Shown: piece after piece, positions 30,888 to 41,086 of the stretch
How positions within the stretch are numbered: the first letter of the stretch is position 1
Layout: each line of letters opens with the position of its first letter
Origin: Neobacillus sp. PS3-40
Lineage (GTDB): Bacteria > Bacillota > Bacilli > Bacillales > Cytobacillaceae
NCBI RefSeq assembly: GCF_030915485.1
Contig: NZ_CP133266.1
Span: 1,736,001 to 1,800,000, forward strand
DNA length: 64,000 nucleotides
Direction: 5' to 3'
Made by a program: the position numbers and the translations under genes
The notes under the pieces: generated by a model
The model's input: only the letters and a program-made list of their open reading frames with translations
Databases searched by the model: none
What the model was told of the DNA's origin: nothing

Positions 30888-31877
30888 TTATGGTGTTACA
30901 GGTTGTAAGTGATATTCAATAATTTGTGCTGCATCAAAGCCGATTAATCCCATGTTTTCTTCTAAAACTTTTACTAATTTATCGTAGTCTTTTCCATCGA
31001 ATTCATATCCGAACTCTTTTGCAGCTTCTGCAACATATTTAAGATGAAGAGGTCCAACAAGCTCCGTACCAATTACCTTTATACCTCTCATTTGGGCTTC
31101 ATTACTTACCCAATCACGGAGCATGACAAGTGGTGTTTCTGTACAGTTAAAGACGTTCATTGAAACTGCTGTACCAGGTTTGCCTTCATCTTTAAAGCCA
31201 ACACTCTTAATCGATAACCAGCCGTGCTCTTTACTCTTAACCAATTTGGCGATTTGTTTTACAATGCTGACATCCTCAGATTCTATGAAAACGTTGTAAG
31301 CAACTAATCCTTCATTATCAGAGGTTACTGTACATGCGCCCATTTTTGCATCTAAATTACCGTCAACTGATAAATCAGGTTTTCGGGTTTCATAATCCGG
31401 ATGATTTTTATCTTCCAATATAGTTTTTAAGCCTTCATATTGTCCACGGCGAATATTTGTATTTGATTTTTTGTACTCAGTGCGTGCATTTAATCCGGAG
31501 AAATAGACTGGGACTTCAAAATGCTCAAATAAAGAAACTCCTAATTTCTCCGCTAATTCTTGAGTTTCTTCAATTGTCACATTTTGCAGCGGGAATATAG
31601 GGAATGTATCAAGTGCCCCGATACGTGGGTGGTCTCCTTTTTGAACTTCCATATTTATATCTTTATAGACAACTTCGGCCATTTTTAACATCGCTTCTTC
31701 ACAAAATTTCGGATCAACGATAAATGTTAAAACCGTTCTGTTAAAATTGTGCTCAGGTTCAACTGTCACGAACTTTACTGATTCAACTTGTTTCACTGCA
31801 TCTACAACTGCATTGACAACATCAAGTCTTTGCCCCTCACTAAAATTCGGTACGGCTAAAACGTATTTCTTGCTCAT
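30888..31877 (-). CDS. ftcD: Glutamate formimidoyltransferase
   Basis: 329 aa. The N-terminal VPNFSEGQR motif, EPEHNFNRTVLTF, the catalytic-His region KGDHPRIGALD and the folate-site region are typical of the formiminotransferase N and C subdomains. It moves the formimino group from N-formimino-glutamate to tetrahydrofolate. No hutH/U/I genes are in the window, so the source of formimino-glutamate lies elsewhere or the pair serves another route such as purine fermentation. A large SARP-type regulator gene lies next upstream. Confidence 0.92.
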   Translation of the reverse strand: MSKKYVLAVPNFSEGQRLDVVNAVVDAVKQVESVKFVTVEPEHNFNRTVLTFIVDPKFCEEAMLKMAEVVYKDINMEVQKGDHPRIGALDTFPIFPLQNVTIEETQELAEKLGVSLFEHFEVPVYFSGLNARTEYKKSNTNIRRGQYEGLKTILEDKNHPDYETRKPDLSVDGNLDAKMGACTVTSDNEGLVAYNVFIESEDVSIVKQIAKLVKSKEHGWLSIKSVGFKDEGKPGTAVSMNVFNCTETPLVMLRDWVSNEAQMRGIKVIGTELVGPLHLKYVAEAAKEFGYEFDGKDYDKLVKVLEENMGLIGFDAAQIIEYHLQPVTP

Positions 31878-31993
31878 AAATTACTTCCTCCTTACGTTTG
31901 TTTGTTTAATTACCTTTATTTTAATTTGTAAGCGTCCACAAAACGTCTAAAACTCTCCGTAGCCGGATACTATTTGTTACAACTTTGTGAGCA

Positions 31994-32227
31994 TAAAGAA
32001 AACTCGCCGATTGGCGAGCCCCTAAGGGCAATGATTAGGCGTAGTTGCACTTATGCGCTAGCAGAATTTATGGATATTAATTCTGATTAGCTAAAGAAAA
32101 CTTGGCTAGCGCCAAGCCTTAGCGCCGGCGATTGCCTAGTTGCCCTTATGCGATTTGAGTGTTGATTAATAATAAAACGCTCGAAACATCCTTTAATGCA
32201 TTAGCTAAGTTAAACTTTCTTATTAGC
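31994..32227 (+). repeat. Dispersed AAAGAAAACTCGCCGATTGG-type repeat, double copy
   Basis: Two modules in tandem start with TAAAGAAAACTCGCC and AAAGAAAACTTGGCTAGCGCC. Shared later blocks are TTATGCGATTTGAGTG(T/C)TGATTA and AAACTTTCTTATTAGC. The element occurs again at 51577-51690, 55955-56080 and 56269-56374. No gene lies in the 31878-32245 gap. Confidence 0.7.
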
Positions 32228-32230
32228 ATG

Positions 32231-32266
32231 AAAAAAGCCTCAAATCTATTGATTTGAGGTTTTCTG
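32231..32266 (-). terminator. Terminator of SARP-type regulator gene
   Basis: Minus-strand stem AAACCTCAAATC/GATTTGAGGCTTT with loop AATA and a T6 tail. The left arm lies within the last codons of the gene. Confidence 0.9.
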
Positions 32267-35200
32267 TTTATTCATTTTTAACTTATTAGAGGGGATTTCT
32301 CCATTAATTTTTATTTTTTCATCAAAATCCGTATAGTCGGAGTCATGTAAATAGTTGTGAAAAACATTATATAGCGCTTTATTCTTATCCATCTCTTTTA
32401 CAATCGCTTTCTTAAGGTCGAGAAGACTGATTAACTCTCTGGGATTTTTAAGTACTTGCGCATGTTCATCTGCCTTCAGTAAATAGGTTAATGCACTCTG
32501 ATAGTCTTTTTCCATTAAAAGCAGCAAACACATATATATTTCTGCGATCGGCTGGCTCATATTATAGGACAACTTATTGTAGATGACTAACGCACTTTGC
32601 ATGTATTCTTTGGATTGCGTGAATTTTTTCGCATGATAACAAGCCACACCGGCATTTGTTTTGAATAATGAAAGGCTGATCCATAAATTTTTTTCGTTGC
32701 AAATAGAAATGGCTTTCTCATAGTAATGCAGTGCTTCTTCAAAATCACCCTGATCTTTTCGAATATCACCGATATTGTTATAGCAAGCGGCGATATTCAA
32801 CCGATAATTTTCAAAGGTTTGTAAATCTTGTGTGTGAATCCAGATGCTCTCACGAAAATACTCTTCAGCCTCTTCATAATTTTCACATAAATATTCATAC
32901 ATTCCCCGGTAACGGAACCATACTCCCTCAATACATTTGTCCCTGGTCTTATTAATGATTGATAATACGTTAGCCAATACTTGTCCCATTACTTCGGTGT
33001 TGTATGTTTGAAGGCAATAGCAAATTTTTTGTTCATATCCTTTCAGGACAAAATCCAGATGATTTTCCTCAGTGGCAAATGTGATCAAGTTTTCAATATC
33101 CTTTAAGCCACTTTCATAATTGCCTCTCCTGATATTAAAGCGGCCATTTAAATGCAGCACATTCATTTTAAAACTAGGAAGTTCTTCATTCGCGGGATAT
33201 TCCTTCATAACCCTTTCAAACAGACCAACTAATTTCTCCAAGTTTTGCTCAGTTTGTTCTTCACCAATATACAGCTTACTGAACGAATCTTTATCGAAAT
33301 GAATGATTGGAAACCGTTCATGGATAAAATTAAAAAACATACTTAAACTTTTTATTCGGTATTTCAACGATTCAATAACATTACCAGCCTTTTCATAATG
33401 ATAAATAAGTTTATAATAGATATCCAAGTCACTTAGATTATGCGGTAATTTTAATTCGAGCAGTTTCCCAATCCGATTATGCAAAACTTTCTTTTTACCA
33501 CCTGGTATTTGAAGGTATTGAAACTCACGTAATTTTTGATGGGCAAACATATAACAGATATCATTTTGATAAGTAATTTCTTTCAATAACCCCTTTTCTG
33601 CCAATAACTCTGCCGTTTCAATTATTTCTAATTCATCTAAATCAATAAACTTTTTTAAAATAGAAACCGAAACTTCATCATAAAACAATGATGTTATTTC
33701 TAAAATTTTACTTTCGTTTTTAGTAAGATCAATGAATCTGGACATCAATACATCCTTCATTCTCGTTGACATTATGTTATTTGTTTGATGATTAATGATT
33801 GCCTGCATATATTCGGTTAAGAAAAAGGCATTTCCTTCAGTTTCATTATAGATCTCTTGATAAATGTCATCAGTAATTTTTTCTTTGGGTAGTGCATGGT
33901 CAATAAATCGTTCCACTTCACATTTATTAAATGGCGTTAGCTCCAACACCTCTACATTTGCATAATTATTGATATACACTAAAAATTTTTCCAATTCCGC
34001 ATTCATTTCATTTCTAGTTGTTAAAAAGAAGATACAATTATGTAATTTACCATTTACTAGTAAACTATTCAAAAGGCGCATACTAGTGGCATCCATCCAA
34101 TGAATGTCCTCAAAAACCAAGATCAACTTTTTCCTGCTTGAAACAACTTTTAATACTTCTAAAATCACATCTTCAATTTCAAATAAATTAGGTGATTCAT
34201 TGGTGGCCCTTATTCTAATTGTTATTTCTTTTTTGTAGCTTTCAAATTCAGGCGCAATATTTACGAGTATATCCAGCAAAGACTGTGACAACGTGATTTG
34301 TTCGGTTCTAATAATCTTTAATATATTTACCAAAATGGATTTCCATGGTCTCAACACATAATTTTCTTCAAATTTGTAACAATTTGCTTCGACTACACAT
34401 AAATCTTTATCCGATATCTCATTAACAAAATACTCTTTTAATCGGGTCTTTCCCACACCCATCTCGCCACGAACAAGAAAGGAATGATAGGATTCATTGT
34501 GGTGAAAGGAATAATAATTGTTTTTTAAAAGCCTAATTTCCTTATCTCTGCCAATGAAAAATTTTTGCGAGGTTTTCACTTTTTCTCGTTCATTCATTAA
34601 ATCAAGTATTTCATTGTAGACTTTTTGAGTTTCTTGATTAGGGGGAACATCTAATTCTTTTAAAAGTAAATCCGACAATTCATTATAAACGACAATGGCA
34701 TTCGAATATTTTTGCAGCTTTTTATAACAATTCATCAGTTCAATATATCCACTTTCATCAAACTCATCTAACTCAATAATCTTTCGGCAGATATTCTCTA
34801 GTTGAAAATAGTTTTTGCTTTTTTTATATTCAGACACTTCATTCCATAGACGACTATTATAAATAAAATTACACTCAGCCCTGACTTTATACATCCAGCG
34901 ATCAAATTCATCTGCATCCTTTACAGTAAATCTATGTAGAAATTCGCCTTTGAAAATTTCCAGATTATTTTCATTCCGAATAAAAGCATCATAGTCTGAT
35001 TCAATATTGATATTCGGATTCAATGAGACAGTAGAAAGACCACTAAACGAAAATATAGCCAAATTTGCAAACAGCTTTTTCAACGTATACAATGCATTTC
35101 TTAAATTCTTTTTTGCCGTTTGATCACTCATATCAGCCCAGAATAAATTGGCCAACTGATCTCTTGAAGTACTTTTATTCACAATCAAATAATAGAAAAG

Positions 35201-35290
35201 TGCTTCTGCCTTACCATATGGAAAAACAATTCTCTCATTATCTACACTTGTCATAAAGTTGCCAAAAAGGATCACTTTGATTTTCTCCAT
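32246..35290 (-). CDS. SARP/AfsR-type transcriptional regulator with ATPase and TPR domains
   Basis: 1014 aa from ATG 35288-35290, chosen for the AAAGGAG site eight bases before it. An OmpR-like winged helix (about 1-95) is followed by a bacterial transcriptional activation domain (about 95-240), then a STAND/AAA ATPase with Walker A GEMGVGKT and a Walker B-like ILVFEDIHWMD. A long C-terminal region (about 670-960) of tetratricopeptide-type helical repeats ends it (for example DIRKDQGDFEEALHYYEKAI). Such proteins integrate a bound ligand with ATP hydrolysis to switch on nearby genes. Its target is unknown; ftcD-fchA directly downstream is a candidate. This architecture is commoner in actinobacteria than in Bacillaceae. 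Confidence 0.88.
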   Translation of the reverse strand: MEKIKVILFGNFMTSVDNERIVFPYGKAEALFYYLIVNKSTSRDQLANLFWADMSDQTAKKNLRNALYTLKKLFANLAIFSFSGLSTVSLNPNINIESDYDAFIRNENNLEIFKGEFLHRFTVKDADEFDRWMYKVRAECNFIYNSRLWNEVSEYKKSKNYFQLENICRKIIELDEFDESGYIELMNCYKKLQKYSNAIVVYNELSDLLLKELDVPPNQETQKVYNEILDLMNEREKVKTSQKFFIGRDKEIRLLKNNYYSFHHNESYHSFLVRGEMGVGKTRLKEYFVNEISDKDLCVVEANCYKFEENYVLRPWKSILVNILKIIRTEQITLSQSLLDILVNIAPEFESYKKEITIRIRATNESPNLFEIEDVILEVLKVVSSRKKLILVFEDIHWMDATSMRLLNSLLVNGKLHNCIFFLTTRNEMNAELEKFLVYINNYANVEVLELTPFNKCEVERFIDHALPKEKITDDIYQEIYNETEGNAFFLTEYMQAIINHQTNNIMSTRMKDVLMSRFIDLTKNESKILEITSLFYDEVSVSILKKFIDLDELEIIETAELLAEKGLLKEITYQNDICYMFAHQKLREFQYLQIPGGKKKVLHNRIGKLLELKLPHNLSDLDIYYKLIYHYEKAGNVIESLKYRIKSLSMFFNFIHERFPIIHFDKDSFSKLYIGEEQTEQNLEKLVGLFERVMKEYPANEELPSFKMNVLHLNGRFNIRRGNYESGLKDIENLITFATEENHLDFVLKGYEQKICYCLQTYNTEVMGQVLANVLSIINKTRDKCIEGVWFRYRGMYEYLCENYEEAEEYFRESIWIHTQDLQTFENYRLNIAACYNNIGDIRKDQGDFEEALHYYEKAISICNEKNLWISLSLFKTNAGVACYHAKKFTQSKEYMQSALVIYNKLSYNMSQPIAEIYMCLLLLMEKDYQSALTYLLKADEHAQVLKNPRELISLLDLKKAIVKEMDKNKALYNVFHNYLHDSDYTDFDEKIKINGEIPSNKLKMNKQKTSNQ

Positions 35291-35615
35291 TTTTATTACT
35301 CCTTTCAACTTAATAGACTCTCGGTATTTAGCGAATCAGATGGTTCAAGGTTTTTCTTGGACCACTTATATTAATTCCAATTCCTCCTAAGGGCTTTCCA
35401 ATCTGTCCAATCGGCAACGAGATGAAGCTAACCGGGTTTGATCAATCTAGAAACCAGTCAAAAGAGGTGTTGTCCACTTACTTAACGGGACGAAAAACAC
35501 TTGTTCAACACCATGTTCTAAAGCAAAATATAGCCGCACATTTCATAAGGAACTTTTCTAAAAGATAATTGTTTTTTATCTATAGGTTCTGTGAAAGTAA
35601 ACTATTGATAAAAAC

Positions 35616-35673
35616 GTTGACTGGAGCGGAATGTGCGAGACTCCTGCGGGAGCAGTGGGACAGGTGAGACCCC
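35616..35673 (+). repeat. GC-rich dispersed repeat, truncated copy 3
   Basis: Begins GTTGACTGGAGCGGAATGTG and contains CTCCTGCGGGAGCAGTGGGACAGG, matching the left half of 36287-36415. The right half is absent. Confidence 0.65.
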
Positions 35674-35876
35674 AATGTCATTAACCTATAAATACAATAA
35701 ATAACATTTTTGACTTTACTTTTCTTTGATTGCTGCTATTTACCTTATATTTTCGTTTTGAGAGTAAAATGAATTTTTCGCGGATGATTTATTTCGTATT
35801 AAGAACGTCTCTCATTACTATCATCTAATTTCCAGCTGTAAATAATAGAGCATAATCGTGCCCGTGATAGACGAGA

Positions 35877-35988
35877 GCATGAATGATTCGCCAAGGCACC
35901 ATATATTGCTGTCAAAGGGAATCAAGAAGCATGAATGATTCGCCAAAGCACCATATATTGCTGTCAAAGGGAATCAAGGAGCATGAAT
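35877..35988 (+). repeat. Tandem 52-bp direct repeat (two copies plus 8 bp)
   Basis: Units at 35877-35928 and 35929-35980, starting GCATGAATGATTCGCCAA, differ at only two positions (AAGGCACC/AAAGCACC and AAGAA/AAGGA). A third unit starts at 35981 and breaks off after GCATGAAT, exactly where the inverted dispersed repeat begins. Confidence 0.9.
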
Positions 35989-36240
35989 AGACGGAAGAAT
36001 TCCGCTTAATTAGTAAATTAGATCAAAAATAGCTTAAATAGAAGGAGAAATTCCGCCTATTGACTCGAAAACCTCAAAAATGGGGGGCTTTGCTTTGCAT
36101 AATCGGAAAATCTCCACTTATTTACCCCAAAATGAGCTCCATTCTGCATCTAACCGGAAAATCTCCGCTTATTTTTACCCGAGTAAGGACAAGCCTTCTT
36201 TTTTAAGGTAATTTTACATCTACAAGTAGTAAGCGTTGTA
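35986..36240 (-). repeat. Dispersed intergenic repeat, copy B (inverted relative to 11721-11985)
   Basis: Reverse complement of this stretch aligns along its whole length with 11721-11985, with small indels. The conserved blocks are listed for that copy. No coding capacity. Confidence 0.8.
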
Positions 36241-36286
36241 CATTTACAAAGGATGCTTTCGGATTTTCCTACTTTATCGCTCTTGA

Positions 36287-36415
36287 GTTGATTGGAGCGG
36301 AGGGCACTCGACTCCTGCGGGATAGAGATGTCATGGGAGACTCCGCAGGCGCCAAAGCGCCGAGGAGGCTTCCGGACCTCCCCGCGGAAAGCGAGTGCCT
36401 GGAGCGGAAATCAAC
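36287..36415 (+). repeat. GC-rich dispersed repeat, full copy 2
   Basis: Runs from GTTGATTGGAGCGGAGGGC to CTGGAGCGGAAATCAAC, about 129 bp, with self-complementary blocks such as GGCGCCAAAGCGCC and CTCCTGCGGG/CTCCGCAGGC. The strong GC content contrasts with the AT-rich flanks. Together with the other repeats it fills the 35309-36700 gap, which has no recognised gene. Confidence 0.75.
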
Positions 36416-36718
36416 CACTCCTCTAATAACAACAAAATTTACGAAGACAGCCTCTACCTACCTAGTCAATTTTTTTAAAAATAATAGAAGTATTAAAAAG
36501 CTTTCAGGGAAAAATTATATTTACCGTACTAATAATAGTTAGGTACACGCCTATTATTATAAATTATTCAAAAGAAGTACAACTAAGTTCACCATAACTA
36601 AAATTTTCTGTAAAAAAATAATAAAAAATAAACTTCTTACCCTCATAAAGTAGTTGAACTACTACTCGCATTGGGTTTAACAGAAGAAGGTGCAAACTTA
36701 TATGTATGCGTTGAAACG

Positions 36719-36768
36719 AAAAAAAAGCCCCCATGTTTGTTGAAAACTCAACAAACATGGGGACTTTT
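36719..36768 (-). terminator. Terminator of tRNA-Arg
   Basis: Minus-strand stem of about 20 bp (AAGTCCCCATGTTTGTTGA with its complement, one wobble) followed by eight T, 6 bp past the tRNA. Confidence 0.92.
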
Positions 36769-36773
36769 AGCTA

Positions 36774-36845
36774 TGCCCTCGGCGAGAATCGAACTCACAT
36801 TTTAAGCTTCGGAGGCTTACGTGCTATCCGTTGCACCACGAGGGC
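36774..36845 (-). tRNA. tRNA-Arg(CCG)
   Basis: 72 nt cloverleaf: acceptor GCCCTCG/CGAGGGC with discriminator A, D-stem GTGC/GCAC, anticodon arm TAAGC-CTCCGAA-GCTTA giving anticodon CCG, and T-arm GTGAG-TTCGATT-CTCGC. CCA is not encoded. It lies next to clpP, as the single tRNA-Arg does in B. subtilis. Confidence 0.95.
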
Positions 36846-36989
36846 AAATATAAGCGACTAACATATTATATGCTATCAATCTTTCCATTGCAAGCAGAGA
36901 TAGGTTTAAAGCAGACATATTTGGTTATGATGGAGTATGAGCTATTTTTTACTCAATATGATTCCTATGAAAGTTGTCGAATCGATTCG

Positions 36990-37019
36990 TTTGACCTTTA
37001 TTGACCATCAGTGTATGAT
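36990..37019 (+). promoter_or_regulatory. CtsR operator and SigA promoter of clpP
   Basis: TTTGACC-TTT-ATTGACC (36990-37006) matches the tandem CtsR heptad with one mismatch. It overlaps a promoter TTGACC-N17-TATGAT (36991-37019). CtsR binding would therefore block polymerase directly, giving heat- and stress-induced clpP. About 100 bp of leader follow. Confidence 0.85.
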
Positions 37020-37120
37020 AACAATAAAGAAACCATATGCGATATTGGAATTTATCGATATAAATTCTGATTAGCATTCAGCATTTTAAACTAACTTTCT
37101 TAATAAAAGGAGGAAGAAAC

Positions 37121-37729
37121 ATGAATTTAATCCCTACAGTTATTGAACAAACAAATCGGGGCGAAAGAGCATATGACATCTACTCTCGTCTTTTAAAAGA
37201 CAGAATTATTTTACTTGGCAGTGCCATTGATGATCATGTAGCAAATTCCATTGTAGCCCAGTTGCTATTCCTTGAAGCAGAAAATCCAGAAAAAGACATA
37301 TCCATTTACATAAACAGTCCTGGCGGGAGCATTACTGCTGGAATGGCTATTTATGATACGATGCAATTCATTAAACCAGATGTACAAACGATCTGTATTG
37401 GTATGGCTGCATCCATGGGTGCTTTCTTACTTGCTGCAGGTGAAAAAGGAAAACGCTATGCCTTGCCTAATGCTGAAGTTATGATTCACCAGCCACTTGG
37501 CGGTGCCCAAGGACAGGCAACAGAAATCGAAATTGCTGCTAAACGCATTCTTTTCCTACGTGAAAAATTAAATGGGATTTTAGCAGAACGTACTGGTCAG
37601 TCACTCGAAGTAATCGGGAAAGACACTGATCGCGACAACTTTATGACAGCAGACAGAGCGCTCGAATATGGGTTAATTGATCACATTCTAACTCGCAATT
37701 CTCTTGATAAAGATAAAGATAAAAAATAA
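37121..37729 (+). CDS. clpP: ATP-dependent Clp protease proteolytic subunit
   Basis: 202 aa with a complete catalytic triad: Ser98 in MAASMGA, His123 in MIHQPLGG and Asp172 in DTDRDNF. It forms the 14-mer proteolytic chamber used by ClpX/ClpC/ClpE and is the final destroyer of SsrA-tagged peptides made by the tmRNA system in this window. AAAGGAGG ribosome site. One of the few plus-strand genes. Confidence 0.98.
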   Translation: MNLIPTVIEQTNRGERAYDIYSRLLKDRIILLGSAIDDHVANSIVAQLLFLEAENPEKDISIYINSPGGSITAGMAIYDTMQFIKPDVQTICIGMAASMGAFLLAAGEKGKRYALPNAEVMIHQPLGGAQGQATEIEIAAKRILFLREKLNGILAERTGQSLEVIGKDTDRDNFMTADRALEYGLIDHILTRNSLDKDKDKK

Positions 37730-37731
37730 AG

Positions 37732-37769
37732 AAAATGCGCCCATCCCCTCGGGGATGGGCGCATTTTTT
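37732..37769 (+). terminator. Terminator of clpP
   Basis: A 16-bp stem AAATGCGCCCATCCCC/GGGGATGGGCGCATTT with a two-base loop and T-tail. It may also stop crh transcription from the other side. Confidence 0.93.
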
Positions 37770-37789
37770 AGACAAAACAACCCTTTGTT

Positions 37790-38047
37790 TTAGTTTTCCT
37801 TTTGAATGAATTCAGTTAATGCAATAATAGCATCCTGTTCATCGGCACCTGTTACAATAATTTTGATCTCTGTTCCTGAGCTGACTGCAAGACTCATCAA
37901 ACCCATAATACTCTTCGCATTCACCTTTTTGCCGTCTTTTTCAAGAAAAACATCTGATGAAAATCGGTTTGCTTCCTGAACGAAAAGGGCAGCTGGACGA
38001 GCCTGAAGCCCTGTTTTCAATTTTACCTTCACTCGTTGTTCTACCAT
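37790..38047 (-). CDS. crh: Catabolite repression HPr-like protein Crh
   Basis: 85 aa from ATG 38045-38047, just after an in-frame GTG. HPr fold, but residue 15 is Gln (GLQARPAA) instead of the phosphorylatable His, while Ser46 (NAKSIMG) is kept. This marks Crh: it cannot carry PTS phosphate but is phosphorylated on Ser46 by HPrK (encoded at 59426-60367) and then acts as corepressor for CcpA. Last gene of the yvcI-rapZ-yvcK-whiA-crh cluster. Confidence 0.97.
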   Translation of the reverse strand: MVEQRVKVKLKTGLQARPAALFVQEANRFSSDVFLEKDGKKVNAKSIMGLMSLAVSSGTEIKIIVTGADEQDAIIALTEFIQKEN

Positions 38048-38108
38048 CACACAATTCCTCCTCTATAAATTTCACATCAATTTATTATTTTTTATCATTT
38101 TATTTCAT

Positions 38109-39059
38109 CTATTTGATTGGGACCATTTCACCGGTCCGTAGTTTATCTGCAATTTCATCAATCTTTCTTAGACGATGGTTAATCCCAGACTTGCTGATCG
38201 CCCCACCGCTAACCATTTCGCCTAATTCCTTTAAGGTCACATCCTGATAGTTCACCCGTAATTCTGCAATTTCACGTAACTTTTCAGGTAAAATATGCAA
38301 CCCAACGATTTGGTCAATAAACTGGATATTCTCAACCTGCCTTAACGATGCACCTATTGTTTTATTCAAATTAGCTGTCTCACAGTTTACAAGACGGTTA
38401 ACAGAATTTCTCATATCCCTGACAATTCGGACATCCTCGAAGCGAAGTAAGGCATTATGAGCGCCGACTATATTCAAAAACTCAGTTATCTTTTCAGCCT
38501 CTTTTAAGTAAGTAATATAACCCTTTTTCCGCTCAAGTGTTTTGCTTTTTAAGCCAAACATATTCATCAATTCACATAAGGAATCATTATGTTCTTTATA
38601 AAGGGAGAACATTTCCAAATGGTAGGAAGACGTTTCAGGATTATTGACAGAACCTCCAGCAAGGAAGGCCCCCCTTAAATAAGCACGCTTGCAACATTTC
38701 TTTTTAATAAGTTCCTCCGCAATATTATGCGTGAAGGTAAATCCTTCACCAAGAATTTTTAAATCCTCCAATATTACTTTTGCCTGCTCCGACAAACGAA
38801 CAATATAAACATTATTTTTTTTCAAACGCATCTTCTTCCGGACAAGAAGTTCGACCTGTACTTGGTAGCTCTTTTTTATTAATGTGTAAATTCTTCTTGC
38901 AATCGCTGCATTTTCGGTTTGAATATCAACAATTAGCTTACGATTAGAGTATGATAGTGAGCCGTTCATGCGGATTAAAGCTGACAGCTCTGCTTTTACA
39001 CAACATGACTTCATTTCCAGAGTCGTTAGTTCTTTTTTTGTTTCCGAAGCAAAAGACAT
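38109..39059 (-). CDS. whiA: DNA-binding protein WhiA
   Basis: 316 aa. A degenerate LAGLIDADG homing-endonuclease-like domain (about 20-190, including [14 protein letters not shown]) is followed by a C-terminal helix-turn-helix (about 225-300, [22 protein letters not shown]). In Firmicutes it influences cell division and chromosome segregation and binds few DNA sites. The similarity to LAGLIDADG proteins is ancestral; it is not an active endonuclease. Confidence 0.96.
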   Translation of the reverse strand: MSFASETKKELTTLEMKSCCVKAELSALIRMNGSLSYSNRKLIVDIQTENAAIARRIYTLIKKSYQVQVELLVRKKMRLKKNNVYIVRLSEQAKVILEDLKILGEGFTFTHNIAEELIKKKCCKRAYLRGAFLAGGSVNNPETSSYHLEMFSLYKEHNDSLCELMNMFGLKSKTLERKKGYITYLKEAEKITEFLNIVGAHNALLRFEDVRIVRDMRNSVNRLVNCETANLNKTIGASLRQVENIQFIDQIVGLHILPEKLREIAELRVNYQDVTLKELGEMVSGGAISKSGINHRLRKIDEIADKLRTGEMVPIK

Positions 39060-39190
39060 CCCTTCACCCCCCTACATTAGTTTGATGCTATCCTACGGAA
39101 ATCGAACATAGCGTAATACATAACCCATCTAATATAGAAAGATAACAAGATACACCCGAATGGAACTATCTTGAAAGCGTTTTATGTTAT

Positions 39191-40174
39191 TTACGGATTA
39201 CACGCATCATTAGTTTCAATTAAAAGCAAATTATATAAAATTTCTGCTACCTTTTTAGGATCATGCCGAAGTGCTCCCTTTTCTTGGATCGCAATATCAG
39301 CATGGACGACTTCAAGACCTAGCTCAAATAGACGTGGAAGGTCATATTGAACTGGATTTGCCAACTCTTCTTTATACCGAAGCTGGACATCCTGCGGAAT
39401 TTCTTCATTATTTACAAGGATTGTATGAATAAAGGCAGAATCCAGATGTTTATAGAGGGCCTCTACATGATCGCTTGCAGAGTAATTAAGCGTTTCTCCT
39501 GCCTGCGTCATTAAATTGCAAATATATACTTTCTTTGCTCGGGAACGGCAAACCTCTTCTCCAAGTTTCGGAACGAGAAGATTCGGAAGAATACTTGTAT
39601 ATAAACTTCCAGGGCCTAGGATAATTAAATCTGCTTGTCTGATTGCCTGAAGTGTTTCAGGTAATGGGCGGATATCATCAGGTGTCAAAAATACCTTGTG
39701 TATTTTTTTCCCCGAATAAGGAATTTTTGACTCTCCCGAAACAATCGTCCCATCTTCCATTTCCGCATTTAAAACAACGCTTTGGATAGCTGCTGGCAAT
39801 ACTTTACCATGCACATTCAAAACCTTGCTCATTTCTTGAATAGCATGGACAAAGTTTCCGGTAATGGATGTCATCGCAGCAAGGATTAAATTTCCAAGCG
39901 AATGCCCTGACAATTCATTAGATGTTTTAAATCGATGCTGAAACATTTCTTCAATTAGCGGTTCAACATCGGATAAAGCAGCTAACACATTCCTGATATC
40001 TCCTGGAGGAGGTATGTGCAGATCTTCACGTAATCTTCCCGAACTGCCTCCATCATCAGCCACAGTTACAATCGCAGTAATATCGACAGGATAATGTTTT
40101 AACCCTCTCAATAGGACTGGCAAGCCTGTTCCACCACCAATGATGACAATTCTGGGTTGTCCCTCTTGTCTCAT
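39191..40174 (-). CDS. yvcK: Gluconeogenesis factor YvcK (CofD-like)
   Basis: 327 aa from ATG 40172-40174, which overlaps the rapZ stop as ATGA and follows AAGGA by nine bases. The [13 protein letters not shown] start, [18 protein letters not shown] and [14 protein letters not shown] motifs define the family. It binds UDP-sugars and is needed for growth on gluconeogenic carbon sources and for cell-wall synthesis in B. subtilis. The context beside crh and rapZ is the usual one. Confidence 0.95.
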   Translation of the reverse strand: MRQEGQPRIVIIGGGTGLPVLLRGLKHYPVDITAIVTVADDGGSSGRLREDLHIPPPGDIRNVLAALSDVEPLIEEMFQHRFKTSNELSGHSLGNLILAAMTSITGNFVHAIQEMSKVLNVHGKVLPAAIQSVVLNAEMEDGTIVSGESKIPYSGKKIHKVFLTPDDIRPLPETLQAIRQADLIILGPGSLYTSILPNLLVPKLGEEVCRSRAKKVYICNLMTQAGETLNYSASDHVEALYKHLDSAFIHTILVNNEEIPQDVQLRYKEELANPVQYDLPRLFELGLEVVHADIAIQEKGALRHDPKKVAEILYNLLLIETNDACNP

Positions 40175-41064
40175 GTTGTCTTTTCCTTTCTCCTCTGGAT
40201 GTCCCGATGCGTGATGCAAGTTTGATAATCCTTTTCAAAGAAATGTCCAATATATTCAGCAAGTGTAACAGAACGGTGCTGCCCTCCTGTACATCCGATG
40301 GCAATAACCAACTGTGACTTCCCTTCCCTCTTATAGTGAGGAAGCATAAAGATAAGCAGTTCCGTGACTTTCTCTAAGAATTTTTGTGTCTCACTCCATT
40401 TTAAAACATATCTAGAAACCTCTTCATCCAACCCAGTCATTGGCCTCATATGATCGATATAATGAGGGTTCGGCAAAAACCGGACATCAAAAACAAGATC
40501 AGCATCAATTGGAAGTCCATACTTGAACCCAAAAGACATAACATTAACCGTAAAGATAGTTTTCTTATTTCTCGTAAACTCAGTTAGAATTTTTTCTCTT
40601 AGTTCCCTAGGTTTCATCTCGGATGTATTATAAATGAGCTGCGCCCGCCCTTTTAAATCCTCGAGTAATTCTCTTTCCAACTGAATCCCTTCAAGTGGCA
40701 AACCAGAAGGAGCAAGTGGATGGGAGCGTCTTACCTCTTTATAACGTCTTACTAGGGCTGAATCGTCTGCCTCAAGAAATAGGATTTGAGGGGTAACCCA
40801 TGACGTTTCAGCAAGATCATCAAGGGCTTTAAAAAGATGGTCAAAAAACTCTCTTCCGCGCAAATCCATGACTAATGCAACTTTATTCATTTTATTCCCT
40901 GATTCCTTCATGAGTTCAAGGAATTTCGGCAGAAGCGTTGGCGGCAGATTATCGACACAAAAGAACCCTAAATCCTCAAAGCTTTGGATTGCCACAGTCT
41001 TTCCTGCGCCAGACATTCCCGTAATAATGACCATTTGAGTATCGCCCGTCGCACCGGTACTCAT
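40171..41064 (-). CDS. rapZ: RNase adapter / nucleotide-binding protein RapZ
   Basis: 297 aa. Walker A GMSGAGKT at residues 16-23, Walker B-like region, and a C-terminal domain with GCTGGQHRS. In E. coli it directs RNase E to small RNAs controlling glucosamine-6-phosphate synthase; in Bacillus (YvcJ) it hydrolyses GTP and affects competence. Translationally coupled to yvcK. Confidence 0.95.
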   Translation of the reverse strand: MSTGATGDTQMVIITGMSGAGKTVAIQSFEDLGFFCVDNLPPTLLPKFLELMKESGNKMNKVALVMDLRGREFFDHLFKALDDLAETSWVTPQILFLEADDSALVRRYKEVRRSHPLAPSGLPLEGIQLERELLEDLKGRAQLIYNTSEMKPRELREKILTEFTRNKKTIFTVNVMSFGFKYGLPIDADLVFDVRFLPNPHYIDHMRPMTGLDEEVSRYVLKWSETQKFLEKVTELLIFMLPHYKREGKSQLVIAIGCTGGQHRSVTLAEYIGHFFEKDYQTCITHRDIQRRKEKTT

Positions 41065-41086
41065 TTTAAATTCCCCCTATTGTTTG

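Noticed and set aside
31878-36773. CRISPR array among the repeat-rich gaps
   Set aside because: The repeats are long, dispersed or adjacent tandem units with no regular unique spacers and no cas genes.
38109-39059. Second LAGLIDADG endonuclease
   Set aside because: The sequence is WhiA, which carries only a degenerate LAGLIDADG-like domain and a helix-turn-helix in its standard gene neighbourhood.
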